Under the pieces are notes generated by a model, which did no database searches, was not told where the DNA came from, and worked only from the letters and a program-made list of their open reading frames with translations. A stretch of DNA of 64,000 bases from positions 62,344,127 to 62,408,126 of the forward strand of contig CATQJL010000305.1 in NCBI GenBank assembly GCA_958299035.1. The letters are read 5' to 3'. Shown here one piece after another: positions 44,386 through 55,200 of this stretch. Each line of letters begins with the position of its first letter. Position 1 is the stretch's first letter. The stretch comes from Cylicocyclus nassatus. Its lineage: Eukaryota; Nematoda; Chromadorea; Rhabditida; Strongylidae. The position numbers and the translations under genes are program-made.

Positions 44386-46106
44386 GATGAAATTCAAAAC
44401 GGGTATTGATTTCCCGACAACCTAATATTTATATACGTCTGCGGCCAACACGATCTGAGTACATGGATGTTTAGAGGAAGTGGTACCAAACATACCTGTC
44501 TGGAGCGTGGTGGTACAGAGCATGCTTGTCTGGCCCGTGCATCAGATCTCGACCGTCTTTCCTTACTCGCTAGAGATAATTATACTGAATGACATAAAGA
44601 GTAAGGTTGAAAAAGTAGAGCGAAAAGAGGTGGTAGGCGTCTCCGTGGACTACTGGTCAGGGCCCGGCACAGATCGGTTGGAGGCAGGCTGGACTTGCTT
44701 TTTGGGGCAAAAAGCAAACGATTTTTCTTGCGGAGCGTCCGGGAAAAAATATTTCAAAAGCCGTGCGAACTACTGTTCAGTATATTTTCTACCGAATTGA
44801 TTCGAGTAAAATTTATTTGAAATGCGATTATTGGAGAAATCAAATTTTCGAACATATTTGAATTCGTTTATTCGAAATTTGTCCTTTTCGAATTTATTCG
44901 ATTATTGTTATTCGAAATTTGTGGGTTTCGGTTATATCCGAACATTCGAATACAGTCGAATAATTCATGTGATCTTGTGTGCATTACGCACTTCGTCCAT
45001 CTTTGGCGTCCTCATTCTGGATTTGCAATCACGAAAATGCAAGAGGCGACTGATTTTTATACAATATTCTGAAGTGATTAGTCCTGAAATGGGAAGCAAA
45101 CGTCACACATCATACATGAAGGGTTGTTTCTTCAAGAATCCAAGATGTAAACACCAAAGGTGATCAGTTTGTGCAATGACACACATGATTATATGAAATG
45201 ATTTGTATCTACTCTTATTCGACTATATTGTAGGTCCGCTCATCTTCAAACCTGCGCATCTTCTTGTTTATGTACTATTCAGCTTTTGTCGGCCAGACCT
45301 GAGGCAGATCTGCCATTTTCGCCCTCAATGCTGAAGAAAAGCCGTCAGAATTTGTTGAGACTTCGCATAGCGATATAGTTTGGCCTGCTGAACACTCATA
45401 GTAATTATTGTCAACATAACTTTGCCAAAAGAGCCGCCACGTGAGGTAAATACAATTTCCGTAATCGGCATGTCGGAAAAAATTCCTGAAGAAAATTTTA
45501 TCAGTTGACGAGTACTATTTATGCTTCTTTTGCATGAGGGTGATGCAAAAATAACGGCCGTTCTGCGAGTCCTCACTCTGACGTGCTATAACTTTCTAAG
45601 GATTCTATATTTTCCAGTGCGATAAATACTACAAACGGGCAGAAAAATCGATTAACAAAAAAAACTTCCTTTTTGAAAGCTCTTTTTTCAACAAATTATA
45701 ACTCCCTTCAAAGTTCGTTATAAATAATAAGTATACTATTTTACACCAGCAAGCCAATAATACAAACAAGGATGGAAAGGACCTGGACGAACAGACTTTG
45801 CAAAAAGAATAAATTTGAAAAAAAAATTTGTTACCTTTATTCAACATTTTTTCGTAGGCCTCAAAGTCCCATTATGAATTTTTTTAATTTTCTGCATACT
45901 AAACGGATGAACAAACTTTGCAAAAACTATCAACAAGAGGCCTACAATCACGCTTATAGAGATGACCAAAGCTTTATCGATTGTCTTCCTTAATACAGTT
46001 TTATGGGTCATAGATTGACCGTAATGGCTACCCATGTTGAGGCGCCGATCAGCCTAGATAATTCTAAAAAAATAGTTATGGTGGATAATGTAGGCGATTT
46101 CTTTTA
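44386..46106. other. No gene confirmed
   Basis: Includes a CGAATA/TTCGAA-rich segment (44810-44960) like the one at 3.72-3.87 kb. No RNA gene or supported exon. Confidence 0.4.
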
Positions 46107-46799
46107 TTAGGTTGACACATAAGTGATGCAACTTTTTATATAACTTTTGTCTCTTTGAACGTAGGGCATTCATTTTCTGGCAATGCAAGGATTATGATGT
46201 GAACTGCAAATGGAGACATGTTTGCCGAATTTTGTCGTCTTATGTAAAAGTGACGGTAGGTTTACGGAATAGTGGGGAAATTTTTAGATTGCATCAGATT
46301 TTGCTGAAACTTGGTCTATGGGATTCGACATGCTGCGACAAATGAATATACTGCTACTCGTGTTCCACTCATTGAATTACCCTATTGTGCAAAGGTTAGC
46401 GGATTCTGAGTTTTCGCAGCTTAGTTATCGACAGATTGCCCGCAAAACTTGACGCATTTGGATTGTTCTACTCCTCAAAGGCCCCTTTAATTTGTCTTTG
46501 AATTACATCTCTTTTCTACCGATACTAATGCGTCATCTTCTAGCTGCATGCTGCCTATGATTCCCGTTTGATATTTTGATTCAGGTTTTGTACGGCTTAA
46601 TGTTTGCTAAAAAGAAACGGTGACTGGATCATCAAGGTTTTTTCAGAATGCTTAATTTTCTTCTACTAAGTTATCATAAATCAAACGGTTTGCGCATACT
46701 TGCAGCTTATATCACACTCTACAAGATACCAGAGAATGAGCATTACATTGTGTAAGAAAAAAGTTATGGGAAAAGTTGCAAAACTTATGTGCCAACTAA
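46107..46799. mobile_element. Mariner-type MITE
   Basis: Left TTAGGTTGACACATAAGTGA and right TTATGTGCCAACTAA are inverted and flanked by TA (46105-46106, 46800-46801). The arms also share GCAACTTTT / AAAAGTTGC. The interior shows no intact transposase. Confidence 0.7.
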
Positions 46800-48599
46800 T
46801 ATTTGCAGTAGCAAATTCTGAAGAAGCCCCGTCCATTCGGTTTTGAATTCTGGCCACAAATGTGAATGCAATAAATTCAATTTTGGATGCGGTTATCTGA
46901 AGCTCTGTAACTTTTTGAAGGATGAGGTTGAAGCCCGCTTCAACCGCCATGATAGAGCATGAGAAATGCTTTGTAAAGTTGTACCGCATCTGTTTCAAAG
47001 AAGAGATTTTAATGGATAAAAGTTGTTTTGAAAATGGGTTAAAAAATGCCATTACTTTGGCATCAATCTAATGATTGCCCTCTAAATAGTCTGGCAAACC
47101 TCACATTCGGTGGCAGAATGTGGCAGAAAACGGCTGCATTAGCACATACACTGATCTACATGCCGCCAGAGGATGGATGCGCTATGAAGAAAGTTATCAA
47201 AGATGCAAAACTTAGATACGGTATTACATGGGTTGTTTTGAGTTTAGGTTTTATCAACTCGAAAAAAAGCTCCAGAAACGTTGGAGATCAAAATCTCTTA
47301 AAAGCAGTAAATCCTAGAAAGTTCAGATCATTTCAGCAAATGGAGAACAAACAACAACTTCGAACACCTATGCAGGGATTGGCTCAAAGGTAAAGCGATA
47401 TGTAAAGGATTGCGTATCCGGATCTTGTCGGACACTGCCACTATGCCCGAATATGTATAGGGTGCTGCATGACGAAGGCGCAATATATTTGGACGCAAAC
47501 GCGTTTCTATTAGCCGCAGAGCGCATAAGACGTAGGATTTTCAACGGTGAAGATACGAGCGCGCCGCGTTCGCGCCCGATCAACTAATTCTGCTCCTGCG
47601 CCTTCGTCATGCAGTAGCCTTTACAGAGTGTGGACGAAGATTTTGTTTTTGAGCAAAAAATTACAAAACTTGCCCGTTGGAACTCGTCGCTCGTCCTTTT
47701 GAGTTTGATCGAGGCTCTGTGAAAGACTATGAACTTTGCTTTGCATGGAATTATTCAAAGAATACCTTCGCGCTAGCAGGAGTTTTGGGTCTCACCGAGG
47801 AACTTCGCGATACCTGCAATTAGACCAACCAGTGCGGTAGGTAATCTAATCTGCCAATTGAGGCGATTTTATTATCTCAGATTCCTTCAAGCTCTGCAAA
47901 GGAAGTTTTTTTTGACATATGTAGCATAAACTGTGGTTCAGGCCCTCACCATACAGCCTACTACAAGGAATGAGGCAAACTGTTCCTTATTACCAAGGAC
48001 GCTGTTTATCAACATCCCTTGCTCTTAGGTAGGCGCCAGACTAACCGATCGTCCTAGCGGAATGCGGCGTAGTCAACTGTTATCAGGAGTCACGCTGGAT
48101 GAAAATCAGGTCTGTGCATACGATTTGCTACCAGCAAACATTTTTCTGGCGGTAAAGCCTCTTTATCATTCTCTCATACTGCGATGTTTTCTTACCATCT
48201 CTCCAAAACTATTGTTGCTGCGAACATCGCAGACGTCACTACGACTTTTGTCCAACGTGACGCCAAACGACATCAGTTTACTACTTGCGCCGCATACTGC
48301 TGTAGCAGGCGCTCAACTAGTCTGGCGCCTACCTTACCATGCGCTGCTTCACCGTAGTGAACGAGTCGCTGTCCACTGTAAGCGACCGCAGCGATTTCTG
48401 CTCCTCCTGAGGTTGAATTTGTCAGGTCAGTCGACACCAAGGAATTGTTCAAAAGAAAGAAAACGCATTTTGAAGACGATTTTGACCCAGCGCTATTTAC
48501 AACGGTATCGTGATCGGACAATTGATAAATACCATCCCAGATGGGAGCCAACATCGCTGCTGTCGCTTACAGTGGAAGAGTGACGGTTTTGTGGATGCT
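46800..48599. other. Gene-poor; weak candidate exon and a small MITE
   Basis: A frame at 47046-47393 with ALAHTLIYMPPEDGCAMKKV could be an exon but lacks clear partners. A long frame at 48062-48583 overlaps inverted copies of TAGGCGCCAGACTA and CGACAGCAGCGATG-type words, so it is probably repeat-derived. Confidence 0.3.
47465..47614. repeat. 150-bp MITE with 18-bp terminal inverted repeats
   Basis: CTGCATGACGAAGGCGCA at the left and TGCGCCTTCGTCATGCAG at the right are perfect complements. Confidence 0.8.
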
Positions 48600-49150
48600 C
48601 CTTAAAGACACCCTACTCAGACTTAGGGTGATGAGATTTGGATGCTTTACAGTAGCGGGGCTCGAAACTAACAAGGGAACCATGTTTAGTCGAAATGATT
48701 GAATAGAATGCACACCATATTGAAGAGCATAAAACGCTGATTCCAAATTTGCCTTCCTTATCTGCGGAAAGTTTATGGGCGAGGAGTTGCGAGCTTTTAT
48801 TGGGGCAAAGAAGTGCAAGTAGGACAAAAACTGTCGTGATATTTTTTCGAGTGTTTTAATATAGCAGTAATAAATATTACAGCAACTTATTTAGTCATAC
48901 TCTCGGATAAAATTTATATCACACTTGGTTGCTTTATTTAAGGGTTAGGAAGATTTTAGCAGCTCTTTTTACCCTAAATTAACATTAATTTTCTGCTCTG
49001 ATAAACGCTCATAATTCCTCATTCAGAAACGTTCCGCAAATAAGGGAAGCAGATTGGAATCAGCGTTTATGTCCTCCAATATGGTATACATCCTATTTGG
49101 AAAGGCCATTTCAACTAAACATGATTCCCTCTAAGCATTCGCCCCTTACT
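48600..49150. repeat. Fold-back repeat, family copy 2
   Basis: The left arm has GCTGATTCCAAATTTGCCTT and GGGCGAGGAGTTGCGAGC; the right arm has the complements near 49010-49075. Same family as 4.62-5.13 and 54.48-54.93 kb. Confidence 0.75.
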
Positions 49151-49376
49151 GTACCCAGAATCACCATAAATCCGCCTATCATTATGGTAATCAAATTTAC
49201 GACCTTTCTGTCTGCCCTGGTCAATAGACTTATATCCTTAGACCACCTATGTTGCTGGGCAAAGACAGCATGACCGCTTCTACATTATGGACCGATTTTC
49301 TGCTTTGGAATTCATATTAACCAGTGAAACTTGGGCAACTGCTTAGTTAGAGGCTACTACACAACATGGCGGTATG

Positions 49377-49451
49377 GCGTTATACTACAAAGCACTCGCC
49401 GCCAAAGCTCTGACGACGAGCTTTGGCGGCGAGTGCTTTGTAGTATAACGC
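49377..49451. repeat. Perfect 34-bp stem, 7-nt loop hairpin
   Basis: Left arm 49377-49410 (GCGTTATACTACAAAGCACT then CGCCGCCAAAGCTC), loop TGACGAC, right arm 49418-49451 an exact reverse complement. No mismatch in 34 bp. Confidence 0.9.
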
Positions 49452-49569
49452 TCGTCCTCCCATAACATCAACACTTCAAACTCAATCTGAATGTCCTCTA
49501 AATTATGCTAGATGTGTGATGTCTGGTCAAAAGTCACAATCTATGAAAGTTCGCATAGATGAGGAGTTA

Positions 49570-49805
49570 TCTACAGGGCTTATCAAATGTAGTGTTCTTT
49601 GCACCAGCATCTCCATTCTCGCGCTGGATTCCGCGTCTTTTGCGTAGAACATGCTCCCCAATCTTCCAATCGGTTGAGGCTCCGCCTTTTCCACGCTCGC
49701 CCTGGGAAAGTACTCGGAGAGCATGTTCCGCGAAAGAGACGCAGAGTCCAGCGCGAGAATGGAGGTGCTGGTGCAAACGACACTTCATTTGATAAGCTCC
49801 ATAGC
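49570..49805. repeat. Fold-back element, arms about 100 bp
   Basis: GAGTTATCTACAGGGCTTAT ... TTGCACCAGCATCTCCATTC pairs with GAATGGAGGTGCTGGTGCAA ... TTTGATAAGCTC. A few mismatches. Confidence 0.8.
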
Positions 49806-51559
49806 TTGCTGACTCGCATGCTAGTGGTGGTAATCTCATGGCGGCCCCCTTGTAATCCTGGCATATCTATGATCAATCCAGCACATACTTTCTCTATGTA
49901 GACTTTCATTCAGAGGTTTTGGTCCCTTACTCTATCACGGAAAAAGCTCCACTTTGAAGTTAAAGCTGGATTGACAGTTATAGTTCTTAATTAACAGGTT
50001 CTTGAGGCCAACAAATCATGCCAGTGCAAGGAGAAAAGTCTATCTCTTACACGTCTCTGTGGTAGAGGAGGTGGAACTGGTCTCCCGCATGTTGCAGTTC
50101 TTGAATTAATGGTAGGACGGAGCGTTCTCGATCGTGATCTGCTCTCTAAAAGCGTAAGTACATAGAGTTGAAGTTCTTTGATTAGGTTGGTCCGCAAGTC
50201 TTTTCATTTTGAATTTTTACTCCCCTTAGTCATGCACATCTTACTTCTTGAAAAATATTCAAAATCTAAAAAGTTTTGTATGCTCAGAAAAATGAAAATT
50301 TGTGTATCCTTGTGAAAAGAACTCATAAGGGTTTCTAACTTACTCATGCATATACACTCCATATCAGACAATCGTACCTTTGCTGTATTTTTTCTGTTGG
50401 GTTTTCTATTCTGTTGTTAAGTTCTGTTGCTTTGATTTCGCAAATGTCGTAATTGCTCCCTGAATGAACGTATTTGCTTACAAAAAATTTTCTTGAAAAG
50501 AAAAATTTGTCTACTTACGGCAAGGGACTCCAGAGATAAAAATATTGAGTAGGAGAATTATTCTAATCTAGAGATCGAACGCATGAAAAGTTACTGCCGT
50601 TTTTTTTTGGAAAATCATGATGACTTTTCATAAAAAAAATCTGATCAGACAAACTTGGCACTATTAGAAAGAGCAGTTTACGTAGAATGTAAGACACATG
50701 CTTCTAAATTTTCTGCAGAGTTTCAGATTTTTGACAAATTGTTTCTGGAATTTAAGAGTTAGAGTGGTTCCCTTAGAATCTTTATCTTTGAAGTCCCTCG
50801 TTAGATGATATTTCTTTTCAATGAAATTTCTCTTAAGAGCAAATGTGTTCACATAGGGAGCAACCACGAATTTTTTAACATCAAAGCGACCGAACTTTTG
50901 CTTCAACCTCATTAGCGAAATTTTATTAGGGTGAACGGCAAATGGGACAGCTAAAAATTTTCTGGTACTTTTCCGTTATCCGGACCCATCTTTTCAAAGG
51001 GCTCTCATATTGTACGTTCTTTATCTAAGATTAATTTTTCACAGATTCTACGAGGACTGCCTTCCTGCCACTGTCATGAAAAAATTGACCTGTTTTGGCC
51101 ATTTTGAATGTTTTTTTTCAAAAATATCTCCGATGAAATAAAAGAGAATTTGTGATTATTTTGAAGCCGTTTAACTGTTTTACATGAGCGCAAAACATTC
51201 ATTGACTTATTTTAGAACATCTCGCTTGCTTTTAGCAGTGATTCAGAAATGTTTTTTTCATGAAACCCTTTTCGTCATGCGAATTTAGCCGAAAAGACTA
51301 TAAATGATAGCTTAAAGTACCTTGTGCTGCTTATTTCGCCTCTTAAATGACAGAACCTTAGCGTACTTCTCTATCCTAAGCAAGTCTAATCTGTTCATCG
51401 ATGATAGTATGTCGTTATTGTTCACATTAAAACTGTTTGATTGAAATGAGGTCAGAATTGACTAAAAAAGTTATTGAACTTATATCGCTAGCTAGGATAA
51501 CACAAACTCTTAGGAAAACCTGTTGAACATGTAGATGACATGTCAAAAATTTTTTTGAC
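49806..51559. other. No gene confirmed; weak exon and a mariner-like remnant
   Basis: A frame at about 50060-50153 (TGLPHVAVLELMVGRSVLD, then GTAAGT) is exon-like. At 50182 TTAGGTTGGTCCGCAAGTC and near 50909 GAACTTTTGCTTCAACCTCA look like degenerate mariner ends. Confidence 0.35.
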
Positions 51560-51714
51560 AGGTGGCAGAAAATTGACACTGCTTCCTGTGAAGCTAGGGG
51601 CAAATATGGTACAAGGATGGAATCAATATCTTTCTTTGGAGAAATGGATCCGGACAACGGAGACGTACCATTTTTTACATTTCGGAGTTTTTTGTTTCAG
51701 TCAACAACAATCAG
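51560..51714 (+). CDS. Candidate orphan exon
   Basis: After a T-rich acceptor (TTTTTTTGACAG) one frame stays open (WQKIDTASCEARGKYGTRME ... GEMDPDNGDVPFFTFRSFLF) to a GTAACT donor at 51715. Composition is protein-like and unlike the flanks. No partner exon or family recognised. Confidence 0.35.
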
Positions 51715-52752
51715 GTAACTCAAACGTCGCTTGCATAAGCGAACTTCGCCTATTATTCTGGTAGCGCGTTAACACTCTTCTCCAACAACCCTGCACGTGG
51801 CGCCGAAAAACTCGAACAGGGTTTTTTGAACATCTCTCAATCTTGCGCTGCTATACCAAAGCCATATAGCAAGTGACATGATAATCAAAAGGGCTCTTCA
51901 TGCTCTTTGAATATACTCAATATATTGGACATTTATGATTATTTCCTTTTTATTTCCGGATAAAAAAGCAAAATACTTGAAAAATCGCGATTTTTTTGAG
52001 CAATAAAAACCGAAGAATCACGTTTCAACTTATATCTTCCGAGGATAGATGAAATTCGAGGTAAACTGCATATCGATGGATAGAGCGTAAAGAGTTCTAT
52101 CAGATGGTAGCCAGATAATATGCGTTCACTTGCAAAGAAGTATAATTCATTCTATGACTAGGATACGCGAGACCGCATTGCACACATTGTCTAAACAAGC
52201 TTAATCGTGTATTCAGCAAGTTTATACTTGTCATTTATCTTGCCCAGGTTCATTCACTTTTTGGAAACAGAGAAGAACAAACTCAAACATGTTAAGACAA
52301 TGTCCGCAACGCGGTCACGCATTTCCCAGTCATGTAGATGATAAATAACACGCACATTTGTTCCAGGAAATGCTATGACCTTATATCCTAACTTTGACCG
52401 TTGTGGCCAGCAAGCCTCGTGGGTTCGGTGACTGTACCTTCACTCACTGAGCAGTGGTACTTTGGAGTCTCACATGTTTCACTGCGCGGATACTGCTCGA
52501 GATTTATATTTTGTCAAAATGATTAACCTTGCATTTCAGCAAGTATAAAAATTATTAGATATGTTAATGATATTGTATAGGTGTTGTCTGAAAGAGAACA
52601 ATTTATTCTACCTTCATCAAAATTGGAAAGTTCAATCACTTTTTTCCTTGAAAAATCTACATTTATTCTTCATGTCTCCCATTTTTTACCGTTTATCGGG
52701 TAGAGGAACGAGCTCAATCAGGCACCCCCGTACCCTAATACGTTGTTTTAGG
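51715..52752. other. Intergenic, nothing recognised
   Basis: AT-rich, no supported exon, RNA or repeat boundary seen. Confidence 0.4.
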
Positions 52753-53429
52753 TTAGAATAAAATTTTGCGGTAAAATTCTAATAGGTTTGAACAAGTTTT
52801 ACAGGATGAAAGGCCTCGAAAACTAGTACCTCTCGGAAGTGGCCCTTGTTCACTGGCATCGTTTCCATTCGTATCTGCCGGCTGTGGAGTGGTCGGTGTT
52901 AGGCCGAATGCAGCAGACTTCGGTCCAGGTTTGTTGGTCAGCACAGGCGCAATCCACTTTTGTAAAAATTCGAAAAAGTTCACCTCACGCTTGATATCTT
53001 CAAGCGTGACTTTATTTTTCAATAGAATGAATTGCTGAAATGAGTAGTGAATGATTAACCAATATGGATGACAAGGCATACAACCTTTCCTCCCCCTTTC
53101 GCTTTGCACTTGCAACCTTTGCACATGCCGCATAGCAAAAAATGAACTCTGCACTCTTTGCAGTAAAAATTGAAAATTTCCGTTGATCTGAAAGTCTTGC
53201 AGAGATGTAGGGAGCGGGGTGGATGCAACGAAGCCATATCTCACCTTCTCTGTTGCGAAAAATGCAAAGCCAAGTGATCCATTATGGAAATTATGGAAAA
53301 AGTTTTACTTGTAGTGCAGTTTTTGTACTTACAACGAAAACGAAGTTGTTTCCCATTTGGTATTGTTACCTAAAATTGAAGTGATTTTTGAACCTTAAGT
53401 AATTGAATTATAGAACTTACCTCATCCAT
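52753..53429 (-). CDS. Small C2H2 zinc-finger protein (4 exons, about 172 aa)
   Basis: Minus-strand exons 53421-53429 (ATG, three codons), 53245-53369, 53085-53187 and 52753-53034 join in phase through introns of 51, 57 and 50 nt, typical for nematodes. The second exon holds one C2H2-like finger: FRCKYKNC, 13-14 residues, then HLALH. The third is cysteine-rich (YCKECRVHFLLCGMCKGCKC), possibly a second metal site, then lysine/glycine. The last exon has an amphipathic stretch (EDIKREVNFFEFLQKW) and a proline/threonine-rich region (GLTPTTPQPADTNGND). Nuclear DNA or RNA binding is inferred from the finger alone. I do not recognise an orthologue. The start was chosen because an in-frame stop precedes the ATG. 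Confidence 0.65.
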
Positions 53430-53642
53430 CAAGAATTAAACTGAGGCGCAACAAGCTGTCTGTAAATAAGTGATTATACTGTAACCAGACCAAAGTCTGG
53501 CCGTGTGTGAAGTGGGATGAGTGTGAAATTTTTGAAACAAAATTCCTTTCAAGTCAAAAAGTATGAGATTTTGATTTGTAAATTTTTCCTAAACTGCTTT
53601 TTAAGAGATTTTGTCATAGTACAATACAGATCTCGATGTAAA

Positions 53643-55200
53643 TCTTATATATAAAGCTGAATGTGTGTATGTCTGTCTGTCTGTCTGTCTGTACGTATGT
53701 GCGGAATCTTCTCCTATAATATAAACCCGATCCCAAAAAACGAGACGGCGAGGATAGTCCGCCCACATGTATGCTTCAACGGGTGTTTTGAATTGACGCC
53801 AGTTGCCGAACGGGGCCTTATTGTGTAGAGACGCGACGGTGCGATCATGAGGTCATGAGGACGAGGAGGTCCTAGCGCGAACGAGAGGGCACGACACGCA
53901 GGGTACGCTCTGCTGCTGCAATCGTTGTGTGGAAAGACGCAAGCGCGTGCCAAGGGTGTTGAAATTGCGAGCTGGTCATTGTTGCATAGTTATAGAAGCA
54001 TACCATTTGATCCGCTCACATCCGATCTCAGTATTCACTTTGCTTCCACTTTTCCACCAAATTTTGAGAAGACCTTCGAAAATCTCGCTTTTGGGTGCTT
54101 TTGCTTTGGGTGAATTCGATTTTTCTCTCCAGAATGTAAGCGTGAGTGCGAGAGTGACATTGTGAAAGGAAGCTGTACAGCGATGACTGGGTCAAAACAA
54201 AATTTTAGCACTATGATCCAATTTTCCGGCAAATTTTGAGAAAATCTTCGAAAATCTCGCTTTTGGGAGCTTTTGCTCTGGGTGAATTCGATTTTTCTCT
54301 CCAGATTGTAAGCGTGAGTGCGAGAGTGACTAGGTCGAAACAAAAGCCCGTAGTAAACCCCCCCCCCCATCAGGGCATCTCTCTCGACGCGGACCGGAGT
54401 TGATCTCATCTTATCATGATTCTTCCCGTTTGCAATATCAGTGCGGGCAGGTGCGCGTTAAGTTACGATAGGATTGCTGTTTCTAATGATCTTAACTGCA
54501 TTCGAAAATATGAAAATTGGACGAAGTTATAACCTTCCAAAGTGAAAATTCCAAGATTCCAAATCTACCTCTGCTATCTGCTGCGGGCTTCTGGGCGAGG
54601 AGTTATGAAGGTTTTTGTGAGTAAAAATCTGAATGCAAGAGTAGGCTAAAATCAGTCGTAACATTTTTCAAAGGGCTTAATTGGTGGTCGGGTCACTCGG
54701 TGCAAAAAATATTCTTGATTCAAATATATCAATTCGCTGCTGCCTCATTTAACATTGGGGAAAGGTAACGACTGATTTTACCCTATTTTTGTATTCAGAT
54801 TTTTACTCACGAAAACCTTCGTAATCCTCCCCCAAAAGCCCGCAGCAGATAGCAAAGGTAGATTTGGAATCAGCGTTCCAAGCTCTACAAGTCAGTATAC
54901 ACCTCATTTCAAAAGGCCACTTCGACCAACCTTCCTTCCCTTGTAAGAAAAACCAACTACGGCTCAAACAAAAAGATAACAACGAATTTAAGTATTTACA
55001 GCGTATTTGTAAATTGCCGTGCATGTCACTTTAGGACTTTTATTCTGAGAACTGCCCCAAACGCACAAAAATTAGTTTCCCTGCCCGATCGAATTGCCCT
55101 ACGTGCCGCTTGAAAATTCACTTGAGAAAATCATAGGTATGAAACACCTTTATTTGTGGGTGTGCCCTACCCGCTTGCTAGCGACCCGTAGGGTCGCTAG
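53643..55200 (+). mobile_element. Non-autonomous Helitron H1
   Basis: Starts TCTTATATATAAAGCTGAAT with a (GTCT)n run; ends with stem GCGACCC-GTA-GGGTCGC followed by TAG (CTAG end) and T. The interior carries a direct repeat (TTTTGAGAA-A-CTTCGAAAATC blocks at about 54062-54150 and 54236-54330) and a fold-back copy at 54.48-54.93 kb. Confidence 0.75.
54480..54930. repeat. Fold-back repeat, family copy 3
   Basis: Left CAAATCTACCTCTGCTATCT and GGGCGAGGAGTTATGAAGG pair with the right-arm complements near 54830-54875. Homologous to the copies at 4.62 and 48.60 kb. Confidence 0.75.

Noticed and set aside
48062..48583. 173-codon plus-strand frame
   Set aside because: It contains inverted copies of its own words and leucine-rich low-complexity translation, with no splice or family support; more likely repeat-derived.
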